A program made the position numbers and the translations under genes. Source: F1-60-MAGs104 sp964355975 (lineage in GTDB: Bacteria > Planctomycetota > Phycisphaerae > Phycisphaerales > SM1A02). From it: a stretch of 64,000 nucleotides of DNA. The notes beneath the pieces are model-generated. The model had not been told where the DNA came from, did no database searches, and worked only from the letters and a program-made list of their open reading frames with translations. The DNA is taken from assembly GCA_964355975.1 (NCBI GenBank), contig CAYHFW010000001.1:1-64000 (forward strand). The letters run 5' to 3'. Shown here one piece after another: positions 33,602 through 42,158 of this stretch; the first letter of the stretch is position 1, and every line of letters begins with the position of its first letter.

Positions 33602-34605
33602 ACAACGCAAAACTGATTCGTGGTCTGATCGTTGCGGTGCTTGCACTGATTGCCATCGGCGCGATCCTTCAGAGCCGCCGCAACGCAACGACCGTTTCGA
33701 ATGACCTCGACCAATATCTCGGCGCGCTCGAAACGCTCGCCCCAAAGATCAGCGCGATCGAAGTTCAATCCGGCGAGACGGTGCTTCGAGTGGAAAAGAC
33801 CAACACAGGATGGGTGCTCGCATCGCGCGACGGATTTGCAGCAAACGATGAGCCGATCCAAGAACTCGTGCGCGGTCTGATCGCCCTTGAGACGACACAG
33901 AAGATGACTGCGAAACCCGAGCGACACCATGAGCTGGGAGTTGCGTGGCCGGATGAGACAAAGATTGCACGGCGCATTCGCATCTACATCGATGGGTCGC
34001 CCGATGCCGCCGCAGATCTCATCGTCGGAAACGCTGTGCAGTCGCCCACGGGTGTCTATGTGCGCAAACACGGCGAGAACCAGGCATTTCGTGCGAAGGG
34101 TCGACTCGCGGCAACTGCGGAAGCGCACGCTTGGATCGATGGGCCAGTCGTCGACTTGCAGTCCAAGGACATTCAGAAAATCGATGTGGATGGACTCACC
34201 CTCACACAGAGCGAGTCGAATTGGACATTCGCGCAGCCGGCACCCGCTGAGCCCGATCTCAAGCGCGATGCTGTGAAGTCGACCATTCCATACTTGCTCT
34301 CTGGATTCCAACCCGACGACGTGCGCGTCGCACGCGCAGATGACAGCGCACACCCCAATCAGGTCGTCGCAATCTTTCAACTGGATGCCGATCATGCGGT
34401 CGAAGCACGCCTCTGGAAAGAGGAAGATGCAGTTTGGGTGCGGCTTGCGCGAGGAGAGTGTGCTGCAACTCCCCACGAATCGCTCGATAAGTACTCTGCC
34501 CTCTGGCAAGGATGGGTCTTTCGTTTGCCAGCATGGCGTGCGGGACAGTTCGAGCCATTGTTTGCTGCACCGACCATCGCTCCACAGGCAAGTCCAGAAG
34601 GATGA
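33598..34605 (+). CDS. DUF4340 membrane-anchored protein
   Basis: 335 residues; the ATG at 33598 overlaps the gldG-like stop (ATGA). One N-terminal membrane helix (LIRGLIVAVLALIAIGAILQ) leads to DUF4340 beta-rich repeats outside the membrane: SGETVLRVEKTNTGWVLAS; NDEPIQELVRGLIAL; DLIVGNAVQSPTGVYVRKHGENQAFRAKG. DUF4340 genes commonly follow gldG in planctomycetes and others and are thought to belong to the same export complex. Function is not established. Confidence 0.88.
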   Translation: MNNAKLIRGLIVAVLALIAIGAILQSRRNATTVSNDLDQYLGALETLAPKISAIEVQSGETVLRVEKTNTGWVLASRDGFAANDEPIQELVRGLIALETTQKMTAKPERHHELGVAWPDETKIARRIRIYIDGSPDAAADLIVGNAVQSPTGVYVRKHGENQAFRAKGRLAATAEAHAWIDGPVVDLQSKDIQKIDVDGLTLTQSESNWTFAQPAPAEPDLKRDAVKSTIPYLLSGFQPDDVRVARADDSAHPNQVVAIFQLDADHAVEARLWKEEDAVWVRLARGECAATPHESLDKYSALWQGWVFRLPAWRAGQFEPLFAAPTIAPQASPEG

Positions 34606-34612
34606 ACACACG

Positions 34613-35350
34613 ATGACAAAGACTCAACCCGCAAAGACCAATCAATCAGCCTCGTCCGCTCGCATCTATGAAGGGGATGGCGATCGACTCGTTGAGGTTC
34701 CAGTTGCAGGTCCGAAGGTCACGCTGCTGCCGTCGGGTGATCCGCGCGCTTGCAGTGCGACTTCGCGCATTCGATTGATGTGGGGGCAACATCTGCTCGA
34801 TGACCTAGTTGATGGTCATTACCGCACGCTTGTCTGTGGCGTGAACGACACAGATAACACGCACGGAATTCTCAGTGAGATTCTCAAACTTGTGCCGACG
34901 AGTCAGTGGACCCTCGCGTCGGCGACGAGTTACGCAAAGATGTTCCGCACCGCGGTCAGTGTGCACGCGAAAGAAGATCGTGAGCCGTACATATTGAAGT
35001 TCGACCTCGATCGCATTCTCGTGCTTGCGTTGTTGCGTCCAACGGGTCGTGAGTACTTCAATCTCGAAGACATCTACCGAGGATTTCGCACGGTCTCGCA
35101 GATGCTCAGCGGCCGCGCCGATCGCGCGCCAGTTGCGACGATTTCGTTTCTCGGCGCCAAGAGCAATCGTCTGCGCGATCATCAAGGAGCAGAGCCCAGC
35201 ATCGAAGCTGTGCTCAAGGCGATGTATGAAGGTGGATACCGCGGCGACTACTATCCGCCTGTTTCTGCGTGGGAGTTACCTCGCACCGGAGTTTTTGCGC
35301 GCTACCCATTCCCTGCAGGCGTCGATCGAATGCGCGAAGGCAGCAGCTGA
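34613..35350 (+). CDS. Hypothetical protein, 245 aa
   Basis: Starts at ATG 34613, 8 bases after the DUF4340 gene, with AGAAGGA upstream, so it probably belongs to the same transcript. It is soluble with mixed alpha/beta character, no signal peptide and no membrane segment. Visible blocks include LPSGDPRACSATSRIRLMWGQHLLDDL and TISFLGAKSNRLRDH. I recognise no family. The upstream in-frame extension lies inside the DUF4340 gene and is not credible. Confidence 0.7.
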   Translation: MTKTQPAKTNQSASSARIYEGDGDRLVEVPVAGPKVTLLPSGDPRACSATSRIRLMWGQHLLDDLVDGHYRTLVCGVNDTDNTHGILSEILKLVPTSQWTLASATSYAKMFRTAVSVHAKEDREPYILKFDLDRILVLALLRPTGREYFNLEDIYRGFRTVSQMLSGRADRAPVATISFLGAKSNRLRDHQGAEPSIEAVLKAMYEGGYRGDYYPPVSAWELPRTGVFARYPFPAGVDRMREGSS

Positions 35351-35367
35351 GCGCGTTGCGTTCAATC

Positions 35368-35459
35368 CAGCGTGATCGCGACGCGCTCGAAACAGCGTGA
35401 TCGCGACGCGTTCGAAGCAGCGTGATCGCGGTGCATTCGAGATAGCGTGATCGCGCCGG
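35368..35459 (+). repeat. 25-bp tandem repeat leading into element A
   Basis: Three full units of CAGCGTGATCGCG followed by a variable 12-base part, then a fourth truncated unit that merges with the left end of element A. The unit's AGCGTGATCGCG also precedes the next element A at 35704. It looks like slippage amplification of the left flank of A. Confidence 0.85.
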
Positions 35460-35547
35460 AATCTTCACTCGGGGCTCAAACAACTCTCGCCGAGCTGCGC
35501 AGACTTGCTCGACTCGGGAACTCGCCGCGAGCGAAGATTCCGCCGCG
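35452..35547 (+). repeat. Repeat element A, copy 5
   Basis: 96 bp, subfamily II variant with AACTCTCG in place of AGCCCTCG. The outer inverted arms are kept with one mismatch. With hairpin B at 35590 it forms a 189-bp composite. Confidence 0.9.
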
Positions 35548-35589
35548 TGGACGCAAGTGATGCATGCAGCAGTGGTTCGCACCAACTCT

Positions 35590-35640
35590 CGTTCTTTGGA
35601 AGGAATGACCCTCTTAATGATGCATTCTTTCCAAAGAACG
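35590..35640. repeat. Hairpin repeat B, copy 3
   Basis: 51 bp, arms CGTTCTTTGGAA / TTCCAAAGAACG, loop almost identical to the copy at 13205 (ACCCTCTTAATGATGC). Confidence 0.9.
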
Positions 35641-35703
35641 GCTGCAAGCGCGAGCGCAATCCACCAAGCCATCGTGATCGCGGTGCATTCGAGATAGCGT
35701 GAT

Positions 35704-35799
35704 CGCGCCGGAATCTTCACTCGGGGCTCAAACAACTCTCGCCGAGCTGCGCAGACTTGCTCGGCTCGAGAACTCGCCGCGAGCGAAGATTCCGCCGCG
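35704..35799 (+). repeat. Repeat element A, copy 6
   Basis: 96 bp, nearly identical to copy 5 (differences such as GGCTCGAG for GACTCGGG). Followed by the same 42-bp linker and hairpin B, so this is a tandem second composite. Confidence 0.9.
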
Positions 35800-35841
35800 T
35801 GGACGCAAGTGATGCATGCAGCAGTGGTTCGCACCAACTCT

Positions 35842-35892
35842 CGTTCTTTGGAAGGAATGACCCGCTGAATGATGCGTTCTTTCCAAAGAACG
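35842..35892. repeat. Hairpin repeat B, copy 4
   Basis: 51 bp with the same arms; its loop (ACCCGCTGAATGATGCG) is closer to the copy at 27919. It ends 17 bases before the stop codon of the M28 peptidase gene. Confidence 0.9.
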
Positions 35893-35908
35893 GCTTGAGC
35901 CGCGAGCG

Positions 35909-37594
35909 CTACGCCGAGCGCTCAGCGGGTAACTCAGCCGCTCGCGCTGGATCGCACAACGGCCGAAATGCAATCATCACCAGTGCGCCGCGCAGCGCGG
36001 TGAATCCACCGAGCGAGAGTCCAAATGCATCGACGAATGCTGGCTCGAGTGGTGCCCAAACCAAGAGCGCAACCGCGCCTGTTGCGACCGAGTACCAGCT
36101 GAGCGTCGAGGCATTTCGTCTGCACGCGACAACAGTGAGCAGTGCTGCCGCAACGAGGGCAACAAGCAGGGGATGGACCGCTCCCGGCGCGATCACGCCA
36201 ATCGCACCTGCAAGCACAGCCACGACAGCCCAACCGCCGAACCATGCATCCCAGTCGGAGCACGTCACGCTTCGTCGCAATTGTCGACGACGTGCGGTGA
36301 GGCGCGAGGGCATCGCCACATAGAGCGCACCCACCGCCAACAACATCGCATCGCCCCACCAGATGTTGTCGCGTGGCCACGGAACCTCGACGATTCCAAA
36401 CGATTTCAATCCGAGCGAGAGAATCGCCCCAACGAGAATCGCCAACAACAACAAGAGCGCGACGCTCACTGCGCTGAAGAGCGATCCAAGCAGCGAAGCG
36501 CTGCCTCTTCGTCGAAGTGCGCGAAGAGCGATCAGGCCCGCGATGACCGAACTTGCAAGTGCACAGTGACTCACCCACGTCGGCCAGCGCACGAGGGTGA
36601 ATCGAAAGAAGTCGAACCAGACCGCAGAGATGCGCTGCTGCGATGCATCCGTGCCAGTGCATTCAGCGATCTCGGCAGCGCTAAGCATTGGTGGAGTGCC
36701 CGCAGCAAGTGCGCGCACGAGTGCGAGGGCATTCACTCCCATTTGGTTCACGGTGCGTGGATCAAGATTCGCAACCGTGTCGTCGGCGGTGTGGTAGTTG
36801 CGCGGAGAGCCGATGAACGCAAGGTTGAATCCGGGACGTCCACCGCGCAAGTACACCGAAAAGTCTGTGCCGTTGGGCATGCGCGCGTACGCCTCGCGCG
36901 CGAGACTCGTTGTGTGTGCGGGAAGGTCGAGTGATGCCAGCATCGCTGCGTGTGTCTCGCCATCGCAGCCCGTTTCAAAGATGTAAACCGGTCCATCGCT
37001 TCCGCGTGCATCGAGATTGACGACCGCGCCGACTTGATTCCACAGAGGATGGTCTGTGACAAACGCACGTGCGCCGTAGAGACCGACCTCTTCGCCATCT
37101 GTGAAGAGCACCACGATGTCGCGTTCAGCAGGGCGCGCCTTGAGCGCGCGGATGATCTCGAGTGCGCACGCCACTCCTGCTGCGTTGTCGCCAGCACCCT
37201 CACCTCGCGCGACCGAGTCGTAGTGCGCACTCAGAAGCACGCTCGGCAACGCTGCGTCTGCCGATGTCCCACGCAGGCGCACGAACAAGTTCATCATCGG
37301 CACACTTGTGCGGTTCCATCCGCGCGCATGAAACGATTGTTCGCCAACCTCGCAGTCGAGGTTTGCAAGCGCACTGCGCAATCGCAACTCTGCCGCAGCG
37401 TGGCCGGCTGATCCGACATCGCGTGATGCGCCATCGCCGACGAAGGCGCGAAGTGATTGCATCGCGCGCGATCCGTCGAAGTCGCCGCCAGCCGATTGCG
37501 CAACGATCGCCTCTGGCCCGTGGCGAACGATGGTGAGCGCGATGACTCCAGCCAGAATAAAAACCGCGGCGACTCGCGCGCGGCAGCGACTCAT
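35909..37594 (-). CDS. Membrane-bound M28 family metallo-aminopeptidase
   Basis: 561 residues from ATG 37594, which overlaps the GH15 stop (ATGA). An N-terminal signal anchor (VAAVFILAGVIALTIV) is followed by an M28 zinc peptidase domain (about 40-290). Ligands are visible as His (SAHYDS), Asp (GAGDNAAG), Glu-Glu (DGEEVGL), Asp (VNLDARGSDG) and His (YHTADDT). The C-terminal half has about seven membrane helices, as in ER metallopeptidase 1 or vacuolar membrane protease relatives. It should trim peptides on the outer side of the inner membrane. Repeats follow its stop. Confidence 0.9.
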   Translation of the reverse strand: MSRCRARVAAVFILAGVIALTIVRHGPEAIVAQSAGGDFDGSRAMQSLRAFVGDGASRDVGSAGHAAAELRLRSALANLDCEVGEQSFHARGWNRTSVPMMNLFVRLRGTSADAALPSVLLSAHYDSVARGEGAGDNAAGVACALEIIRALKARPAERDIVVLFTDGEEVGLYGARAFVTDHPLWNQVGAVVNLDARGSDGPVYIFETGCDGETHAAMLASLDLPAHTTSLAREAYARMPNGTDFSVYLRGGRPGFNLAFIGSPRNYHTADDTVANLDPRTVNQMGVNALALVRALAAGTPPMLSAAEIAECTGTDASQQRISAVWFDFFRFTLVRWPTWVSHCALASSVIAGLIALRALRRRGSASLLGSLFSAVSVALLLLLAILVGAILSLGLKSFGIVEVPWPRDNIWWGDAMLLAVGALYVAMPSRLTARRRQLRRSVTCSDWDAWFGGWAVVAVLAGAIGVIAPGAVHPLLVALVAAALLTVVACRRNASTLSWYSVATGAVALLVWAPLEPAFVDAFGLSLGGFTALRGALVMIAFRPLCDPARAAELPAERSA

Positions 37595-39585
37595 GCGCGC
37601 GCCTGCACTCCGTGCGCAACTCCCGTGAGTTGCGTGTGCCGCTGCAAATACTTCAGTACAGTCGTCATGAACGCTGCGTGCGACCAAGTGAGCGGACTGA
37701 CAGAGAGATGATCACCCGAATACGGGTCGAACTGTTCTGCGAGCACGCCCGATGGCGAGGCACGTTCGCACGTCCAAACCAACAAGTGCTGCGCCTCGGT
37801 GAGTTCTGCTTCACTCTGCGCCTTTTCGATCAGCCACTGCGCGTACCAGAGTGTCGAGATGATCCACGGATTTCCAGGCACCCGTCCCAAGTCATATCGC
37901 TCAACTTGGTGATACGGATCGCGTTCGTATCGCGCCATGCCGCCGATGTGCGTGTGTACCCAGAGTCGCTCGCGCAGCGTCTGCATATGCGCGACCACTT
38001 GCGGATCGGTCGCAGCGAATGCGTCGAACGCAAAGAGTCCACACGCGCTCGCATCGACTGTGAAATCAAGGTCGTATCCACCTTCAGGACGCAGCGTCGC
38101 CATCCGCGCAAACATGTTGCGTTCAGGACTCCACATGTGTGCAAGCAGCGCACTCTTCATGCGCTGCGCACCTTCGCGAAACTCACTCGCACGGTCGAAT
38201 GCGCCCACTTCGTGCGCAAACTCGCTCGCAGCCTTCAGCGCGCCAATCGTTGCCGCCACCGTGAAGAGATGCACTCCTCTGCGCTCTTCCCAGAGATCCC
38301 ACGAGGGCATCGGAAGTCCGTTGGGGTCGCGGTAACGCAACATCCATGTCGCCGGATCGATCACAAGCGGGTTGTAAAGGTCGCGAATGAACTCGACATC
38401 GCGAAATGTTCGGAAGTGTCGCCGCAATGCCCAGACAACCAGTGCAGTCTCATCCTGCTGAATTGGAAGGATGCGCTTTCCATCAAGCATCCAGGGATGC
38501 CAACTCGACGCCATCGTTCCAGTCGGGTGGTACTTATGCAAGAAATATCCAGCGCTCTCAATCACACGCTGCGCGAAGCGAAAAAACTCTTGCGAGAGTT
38601 CGCTCTGCCCAGCGAGCACGAGCGCGTACGACACGAGCGCGCCATCCCGCGGCCACATGTACGAATAGGTATCGCCAGCAAATCGCGTAATGTCGTAATC
38701 GTTCGCAGCGATGATCGCTCCATCGTGGTCAATCTGGGTGCGCACGATCAGTTCGCTTCGGATGAAAAGATCGCGCACCTCTTTGGGCAGTGGTGAAAAG
38801 TCGAACTCTTCTTTCGTCGCCCACAACCGCCAGTACGCCTCGGTGCGCGCCATCATGCGCTGCGGAGTCTTGCTGCGAACCTTGTCGTCGAGTGCCTTGA
38901 CGGCGTCGTAGTCCTTGCCAGCGCAAATCCAATAGGTCACAGAAGCCGACTGTTCTGGCGCCAGCATCAGTGAGAATCCGACGGTTGAATCGACCGAGCC
39001 CTGCGCGATTGCGTTGCGCGAGAGCAATCCATCTTCTGCATCGCGCCATGTGCCTTCTGCATCGCGAATGCGCTTCTGACCTGTCGCCCACGTGTCGACG
39101 CCGTACGAGCGCGCCCCGCATCCATTGAAAAGAAAGTAGGTGGTGTCTTTGTAATGCACGAGCCCGCCCGTCTGCGGGTCGTAGTTCACCGTGTCGCCAA
39201 TGGCGTTCTCGCCAATCGAAAGGTCTTGGTGAAAGAAGAGCCGCACATCACGCGGGTGATTGTGCAGATTCGTCACCGTGACATGGCGAAAGTAGACGGG
39301 GCTCCAGTAATCAACCGCATCGCGACAGAGCAGTTCAACACCGAGGCGCTCGTGGCGCAGCCGTACTTCTGTGACCAGCGAATCTTCGACGTATCGCAAG
39401 TCGCGCGTCCATCCTGGCGCTTCGATCCACGCGAAATGTCCATCGACCCAAACGCCAAATCGTTGCAAATGCCCGCAGGTGTGATTGGGCATGCCAACAT
39501 GCGGCCAATAGAGATCGCGCACCCGATACAGGTCGTCGAAAGCAACGAGCATTTCGCCGTTGCCAACTGGAAGGTTTCGTGGCAT
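37591..39585 (-). CDS. GH15 glucoamylase-type glycoside hydrolase
   Basis: 664 residues, cytoplasmic by lack of a signal peptide. An N-terminal beta-sandwich (about 1-270) precedes an (alpha/alpha)6 barrel. GH15 landmarks include SYMWPRDGALVSYAL, the acid Glu in SWDLWEERRGVHLFT and the base Glu in GVLAEQFDPYSGDHLSVSPLTWSHA. It should release glucose from alpha-glucans (storage glycogen, maltodextrin or trehalose; the exact substrate is not readable). It follows fabF by 11 bases and is coupled to the M28 gene; link to lipid synthesis is probably only positional. Confidence 0.92.
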   Translation of the reverse strand: MPRNLPVGNGEMLVAFDDLYRVRDLYWPHVGMPNHTCGHLQRFGVWVDGHFAWIEAPGWTRDLRYVEDSLVTEVRLRHERLGVELLCRDAVDYWSPVYFRHVTVTNLHNHPRDVRLFFHQDLSIGENAIGDTVNYDPQTGGLVHYKDTTYFLFNGCGARSYGVDTWATGQKRIRDAEGTWRDAEDGLLSRNAIAQGSVDSTVGFSLMLAPEQSASVTYWICAGKDYDAVKALDDKVRSKTPQRMMARTEAYWRLWATKEEFDFSPLPKEVRDLFIRSELIVRTQIDHDGAIIAANDYDITRFAGDTYSYMWPRDGALVSYALVLAGQSELSQEFFRFAQRVIESAGYFLHKYHPTGTMASSWHPWMLDGKRILPIQQDETALVVWALRRHFRTFRDVEFIRDLYNPLVIDPATWMLRYRDPNGLPMPSWDLWEERRGVHLFTVAATIGALKAASEFAHEVGAFDRASEFREGAQRMKSALLAHMWSPERNMFARMATLRPEGGYDLDFTVDASACGLFAFDAFAATDPQVVAHMQTLRERLWVHTHIGGMARYERDPYHQVERYDLGRVPGNPWIISTLWYAQWLIEKAQSEAELTEAQHLLVWTCERASPSGVLAEQFDPYSGDHLSVSPLTWSHAAFMTTVLKYLQRHTQLTGVAHGVQARA

Positions 39586-39596
39586 TGCGTGGCGCG

Positions 39597-40859
39597 TTAG
39601 CCAGTCGCGCGTGCGAAGACGAGCGAGGTGTTGTGCCCGCCAAATCCGAACGAGTTGTTGATGGCAATCTCGATTGGCTTCTCTTGCGCAGTCTTTGCGA
39701 CAAAGTTCAGATCGAAATCATCGCTCGGGCAATCAAGATTGACGGTTGGTGGCAGCACGCCGTTCTTGAGAGCCATGATCGTCGCGATGCTCTCGATGCC
39801 GCCTGCAGCGCCGAGCGCATGGCCAGTGACTGACTTCGTCGAGCTCATCGCGAGCTTGTAGGCATGTGCACCAAAGAGGCGCTTCACTGCAGCAACTTCT
39901 GCGGCATCGCCCAGCGGAGTGCTCGTTCCATGTGCGTTGATGTATCCGACGCGGTCGGGTGCGACCTCGGCATCGCCGAGAGCATTCACCATCGCGCGGT
40001 GCGCGCCCGCGCCTTGCTCTTCGGGGGCAGCGATGTGAAATGCATCGCCCGACGATCCAAAGCCCAACAATTCTGCGTGAATGTGCGCGCCACGTTTCTT
40101 CGCGTGTTCGTACTCCTCGAGCACGAGCACGGCGGCACCTTCAGAGAGCACGAATCCGTCGCGGTCTTTGTCAAAAGGGCGCGATGCAATGGTCGGAGCC
40201 TCGTTGCGCGTCGAAAGAGCTTTCATCGCAGCAAATGCACCGATGCAAAGTGGGGTGACGGCAGCTTCTGCGCCGCCCGCCATCATCACATCTGCGTCGC
40301 CGCGCTGAATCAAGTGAAATGCAGCGCCGATCGCGTGCGATCCTGTCGCACAGGCCGTCGCCGTTGCAATGTTTGCGCCACGCAGATTGAAGCGAATCGA
40401 AACTTGACCCGCACCAGCGTTCACCATCAGCCGTGGAACGGTGAAGGGTCCGATCTTGCGGTTTCCTGTGGTCGTCATTTGGATGACGCCGCTCTCGATG
40501 GTTCCGATGCCGCCGATTCCTGAGCCGACCGCCACACCGTGTCGGTATGGATCGCCCGACTGAAAATCGAAGCCCGAGTCTCGCGCTGCTTCGGTCGCCG
40601 CAGCAAGTGCGAGCATCGCGAACCGGTCGAACCGGCGCATCTCGCGTCCATCGAGAATTGTTGAGAAGTCGTAGCCGCGCACTTCGCCAGCGAATCGCAC
40701 CCCCCAATCTTCGTTGGCATTGAAGAGCGTGATCGAAGCGATCCCAGATCGCCCGTTGACCATGCCGTCCCAGGTTTCAGCAACGCTGTTGCCGACCGGG
40801 GTGAGTGCACCCAAGCCTGTGACGACGACTCTCCGAAGGGTTATTGTCCGCAATGCCAT
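39597..40859 (-). CDS. fabF: Beta-ketoacyl-ACP synthase II
   Basis: 420 residues from ATG 40859 (a GTG two codons earlier is possible). Condenses malonyl-ACP with acyl-ACP in chain elongation. Active site Cys170 (TATACATGSHAIG) and the two His (NAHGTSTPLGD; KSVTGHALGAAG) are present, and the ending SFGFGGHNTSLVF is standard. It lies 24 bases after acpP, as in the canonical acpP-fabF pair. Confidence 0.96.
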   Translation of the reverse strand: MALRTITLRRVVVTGLGALTPVGNSVAETWDGMVNGRSGIASITLFNANEDWGVRFAGEVRGYDFSTILDGREMRRFDRFAMLALAAATEAARDSGFDFQSGDPYRHGVAVGSGIGGIGTIESGVIQMTTTGNRKIGPFTVPRLMVNAGAGQVSIRFNLRGANIATATACATGSHAIGAAFHLIQRGDADVMMAGGAEAAVTPLCIGAFAAMKALSTRNEAPTIASRPFDKDRDGFVLSEGAAVLVLEEYEHAKKRGAHIHAELLGFGSSGDAFHIAAPEEQGAGAHRAMVNALGDAEVAPDRVGYINAHGTSTPLGDAAEVAAVKRLFGAHAYKLAMSSTKSVTGHALGAAGGIESIATIMALKNGVLPPTVNLDCPSDDFDLNFVAKTAQEKPIEIAINNSFGFGGHNTSLVFARATG

Positions 40860-40883
40860 GAACACTATGCCAGCCGCGCGAAA

Positions 40884-41162
40884 TCAGTTCGCAGACTTCG
40901 CCGCGTCGCCCTTTGGACCCGCACCGAAGTTGGCTTTGATGTAATCGATCGCTGATCCAACAGTCTGGATCTTGTCGCTCTGATCATCTGGAATCGACGT
41001 TCCGAACTGATCTTCAAACTCCATGACGAGCTCGACGATGTCGAGGCTGTCGGCGTTGAGATCGTTCATGAAACTCGACTCACGCTTGATTTCGCTCTTA
41101 TCGACGCCCATCTGTTCAGCAACGATGGCGATGACCTTCTCTTGAATCTCTGCTTCTGTCAC
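40884..41162 (-). CDS. acpP: Acyl carrier protein
   Basis: 92 residues from a GTG at 41162 preceded by GAGGAG. The phosphopantetheine site DSL lies in LNADSLDIVELVMEFED, and DQSDKIQTVGSAIDYI follows as usual. A C-terminal tail of about 15 residues (GAGPKGDAAKSAN) is longer than in most ACPs. It carries the growing acyl chain for all fab enzymes in this cluster. The open frame extends to 41306 but without start or similarity. Confidence 0.95.
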   Translation of the reverse strand: MTEAEIQEKVIAIVAEQMGVDKSEIKRESSFMNDLNADSLDIVELVMEFEDQFGTSIPDDQSDKIQTVGSAIDYIKANFGAGPKGDAAKSAN

Positions 41163-41348
41163 GGGTGGCTCCTCAGTTCGAATCGAATGGTTGATATGAG
41201 TGAATACAGACGGGGGGAAACATATCGGCGTTTGCCGACCTTTCGGATGATAACGAGAATGCAGCGGCGCGGGCGGGCGCACCGCGATTCGCATGGTCAC
41301 AACCATGCATCGGATGCGTTGGTGAGAGTTGGTTATGATCCCTCGCCC

Positions 41349-42098
41349 TTGAAGGAACCAACGACCCCAAAACGTGTGGCAATTGTCACAGGAGCGAGCC
41401 GAGGAATCGGACGCGCCATTGCATTACGTCTGGCCGCTGATGGACGCCATGTCGTCGGCTTCGCGCGCAATGCTGAACATCTCGAAACGCTGCGCACAGA
41501 AATCACAGCGGCTGGCGGGTCGTGCGAGATGCAGGCGTGCGATGTTGGGGATGGCGAAAAACTCGCGCATGAAATTGAAGCGGTCGCCGAGCGTCATGGT
41601 CGTCTCGACATCATCGTGAACAATGCTGGAATCACGCGCGATGGGCTCATTCTTCGCATGGGCGACGAGGACTTCGACGATGTGATTCGAATCAATCTTC
41701 GATCGGCGTTCGTTGCATGCCGCACCGCGGCGCGTCCGATGATGCGCGGGCGCTTCGGCCGAATCGTGAATGTCGGATCAGTCTCTGGCATCGTTGGAAA
41801 TGCTGGACAAGCGAATTACGCCGCTGCGAAGGCTGGGCTCATCGGGCTCACGAAGTCAATCGCGAAAGAACTCGGTGGCAAGGGGATCACTGCAAATGTG
41901 ATCGCGCCTGGATTCATCGACACCGACATGACCAGCGTGCTGCCTGCCGCGCTTCGTGAAGCAGTCCTGCCTGCGATTCCGCTTCGTCGCTTTGGCTCTG
42001 GCGCTGACATCGCAGCAGCGGCTGCGTACCTCACGTCAGATGAAGGCGGCTACGTCACCGGACATGTCTTGTCCGTCGACGGCGGCATGGCGATGTAA
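41349..42098 (+). CDS. fabG: 3-oxoacyl-ACP reductase
   Basis: 249 residues. Short-chain dehydrogenase with NADP site TGASRGIGRAIA, NNAG, catalytic Ser (VNVGSVSG) and YAAAKAG, and the FabG ending GGYVTGHVLSVDGGMAM. It reduces 3-ketoacyl-ACP. The start is uncertain: TTG 41349 fits family length best, GTG 41322 is an alternative. A TATGAT at 41334-41339 could be a -10 box, giving an almost leaderless message from the TTG. Uniquely in this cluster it is on the plus strand, divergent from acpP and convergent with the lipoprotein gene, so it seems inverted in place. Confidence 0.9.
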   Translation: MKEPTTPKRVAIVTGASRGIGRAIALRLAADGRHVVGFARNAEHLETLRTEITAAGGSCEMQACDVGDGEKLAHEIEAVAERHGRLDIIVNNAGITRDGLILRMGDEDFDDVIRINLRSAFVACRTAARPMMRGRFGRIVNVGSVSGIVGNAGQANYAAAKAGLIGLTKSIAKELGGKGITANVIAPGFIDTDMTSVLPAALREAVLPAIPLRRFGSGADIAAAAAYLTSDEGGYVTGHVLSVDGGMAM

Positions 42099-42109
42099 AA
42101 ACTTGTTTC

Positions 42110-42158
42110 GGGCCGCTGGCGTTACTGCGGGCCGCTGGCGTTATTGCGGGCCGCTGGG
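42110..42158. repeat. 19-bp tandem repeat across the lipoprotein stop codon
   Basis: Two units GGGCCGCTGGCGTTAYTGC (42110-42128, 42129-42147) and a partial third (to 42158). The stop codon (TTA, 42141-42143) lies in the second unit and a copy of it in the first, just outside the gene. It sits between the convergent fabG and lipoprotein genes. Confidence 0.9.

Larger units (their letters stand above)
35351..35908. other. 558-bp repeat block between convergent genes
   Basis: The gap contains a 25-bp tandem repeat followed by two successive 189-bp A-linker-B composites separated by 63 bp, all listed separately. Minus-strand open frames across it simply translate the repeats. No gene is present. 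Confidence 0.85.

Noticed and set aside
35368..35892. CRISPR array
   Set aside because: Repeats are 25 bp without unique spacers, or 96/51 bp with conserved linkers; no cas genes.
35214..35973. Overlapping minus-strand frames in the repeat block
   Set aside because: Same residue strings recur in each because they translate element A; no independent coding evidence.
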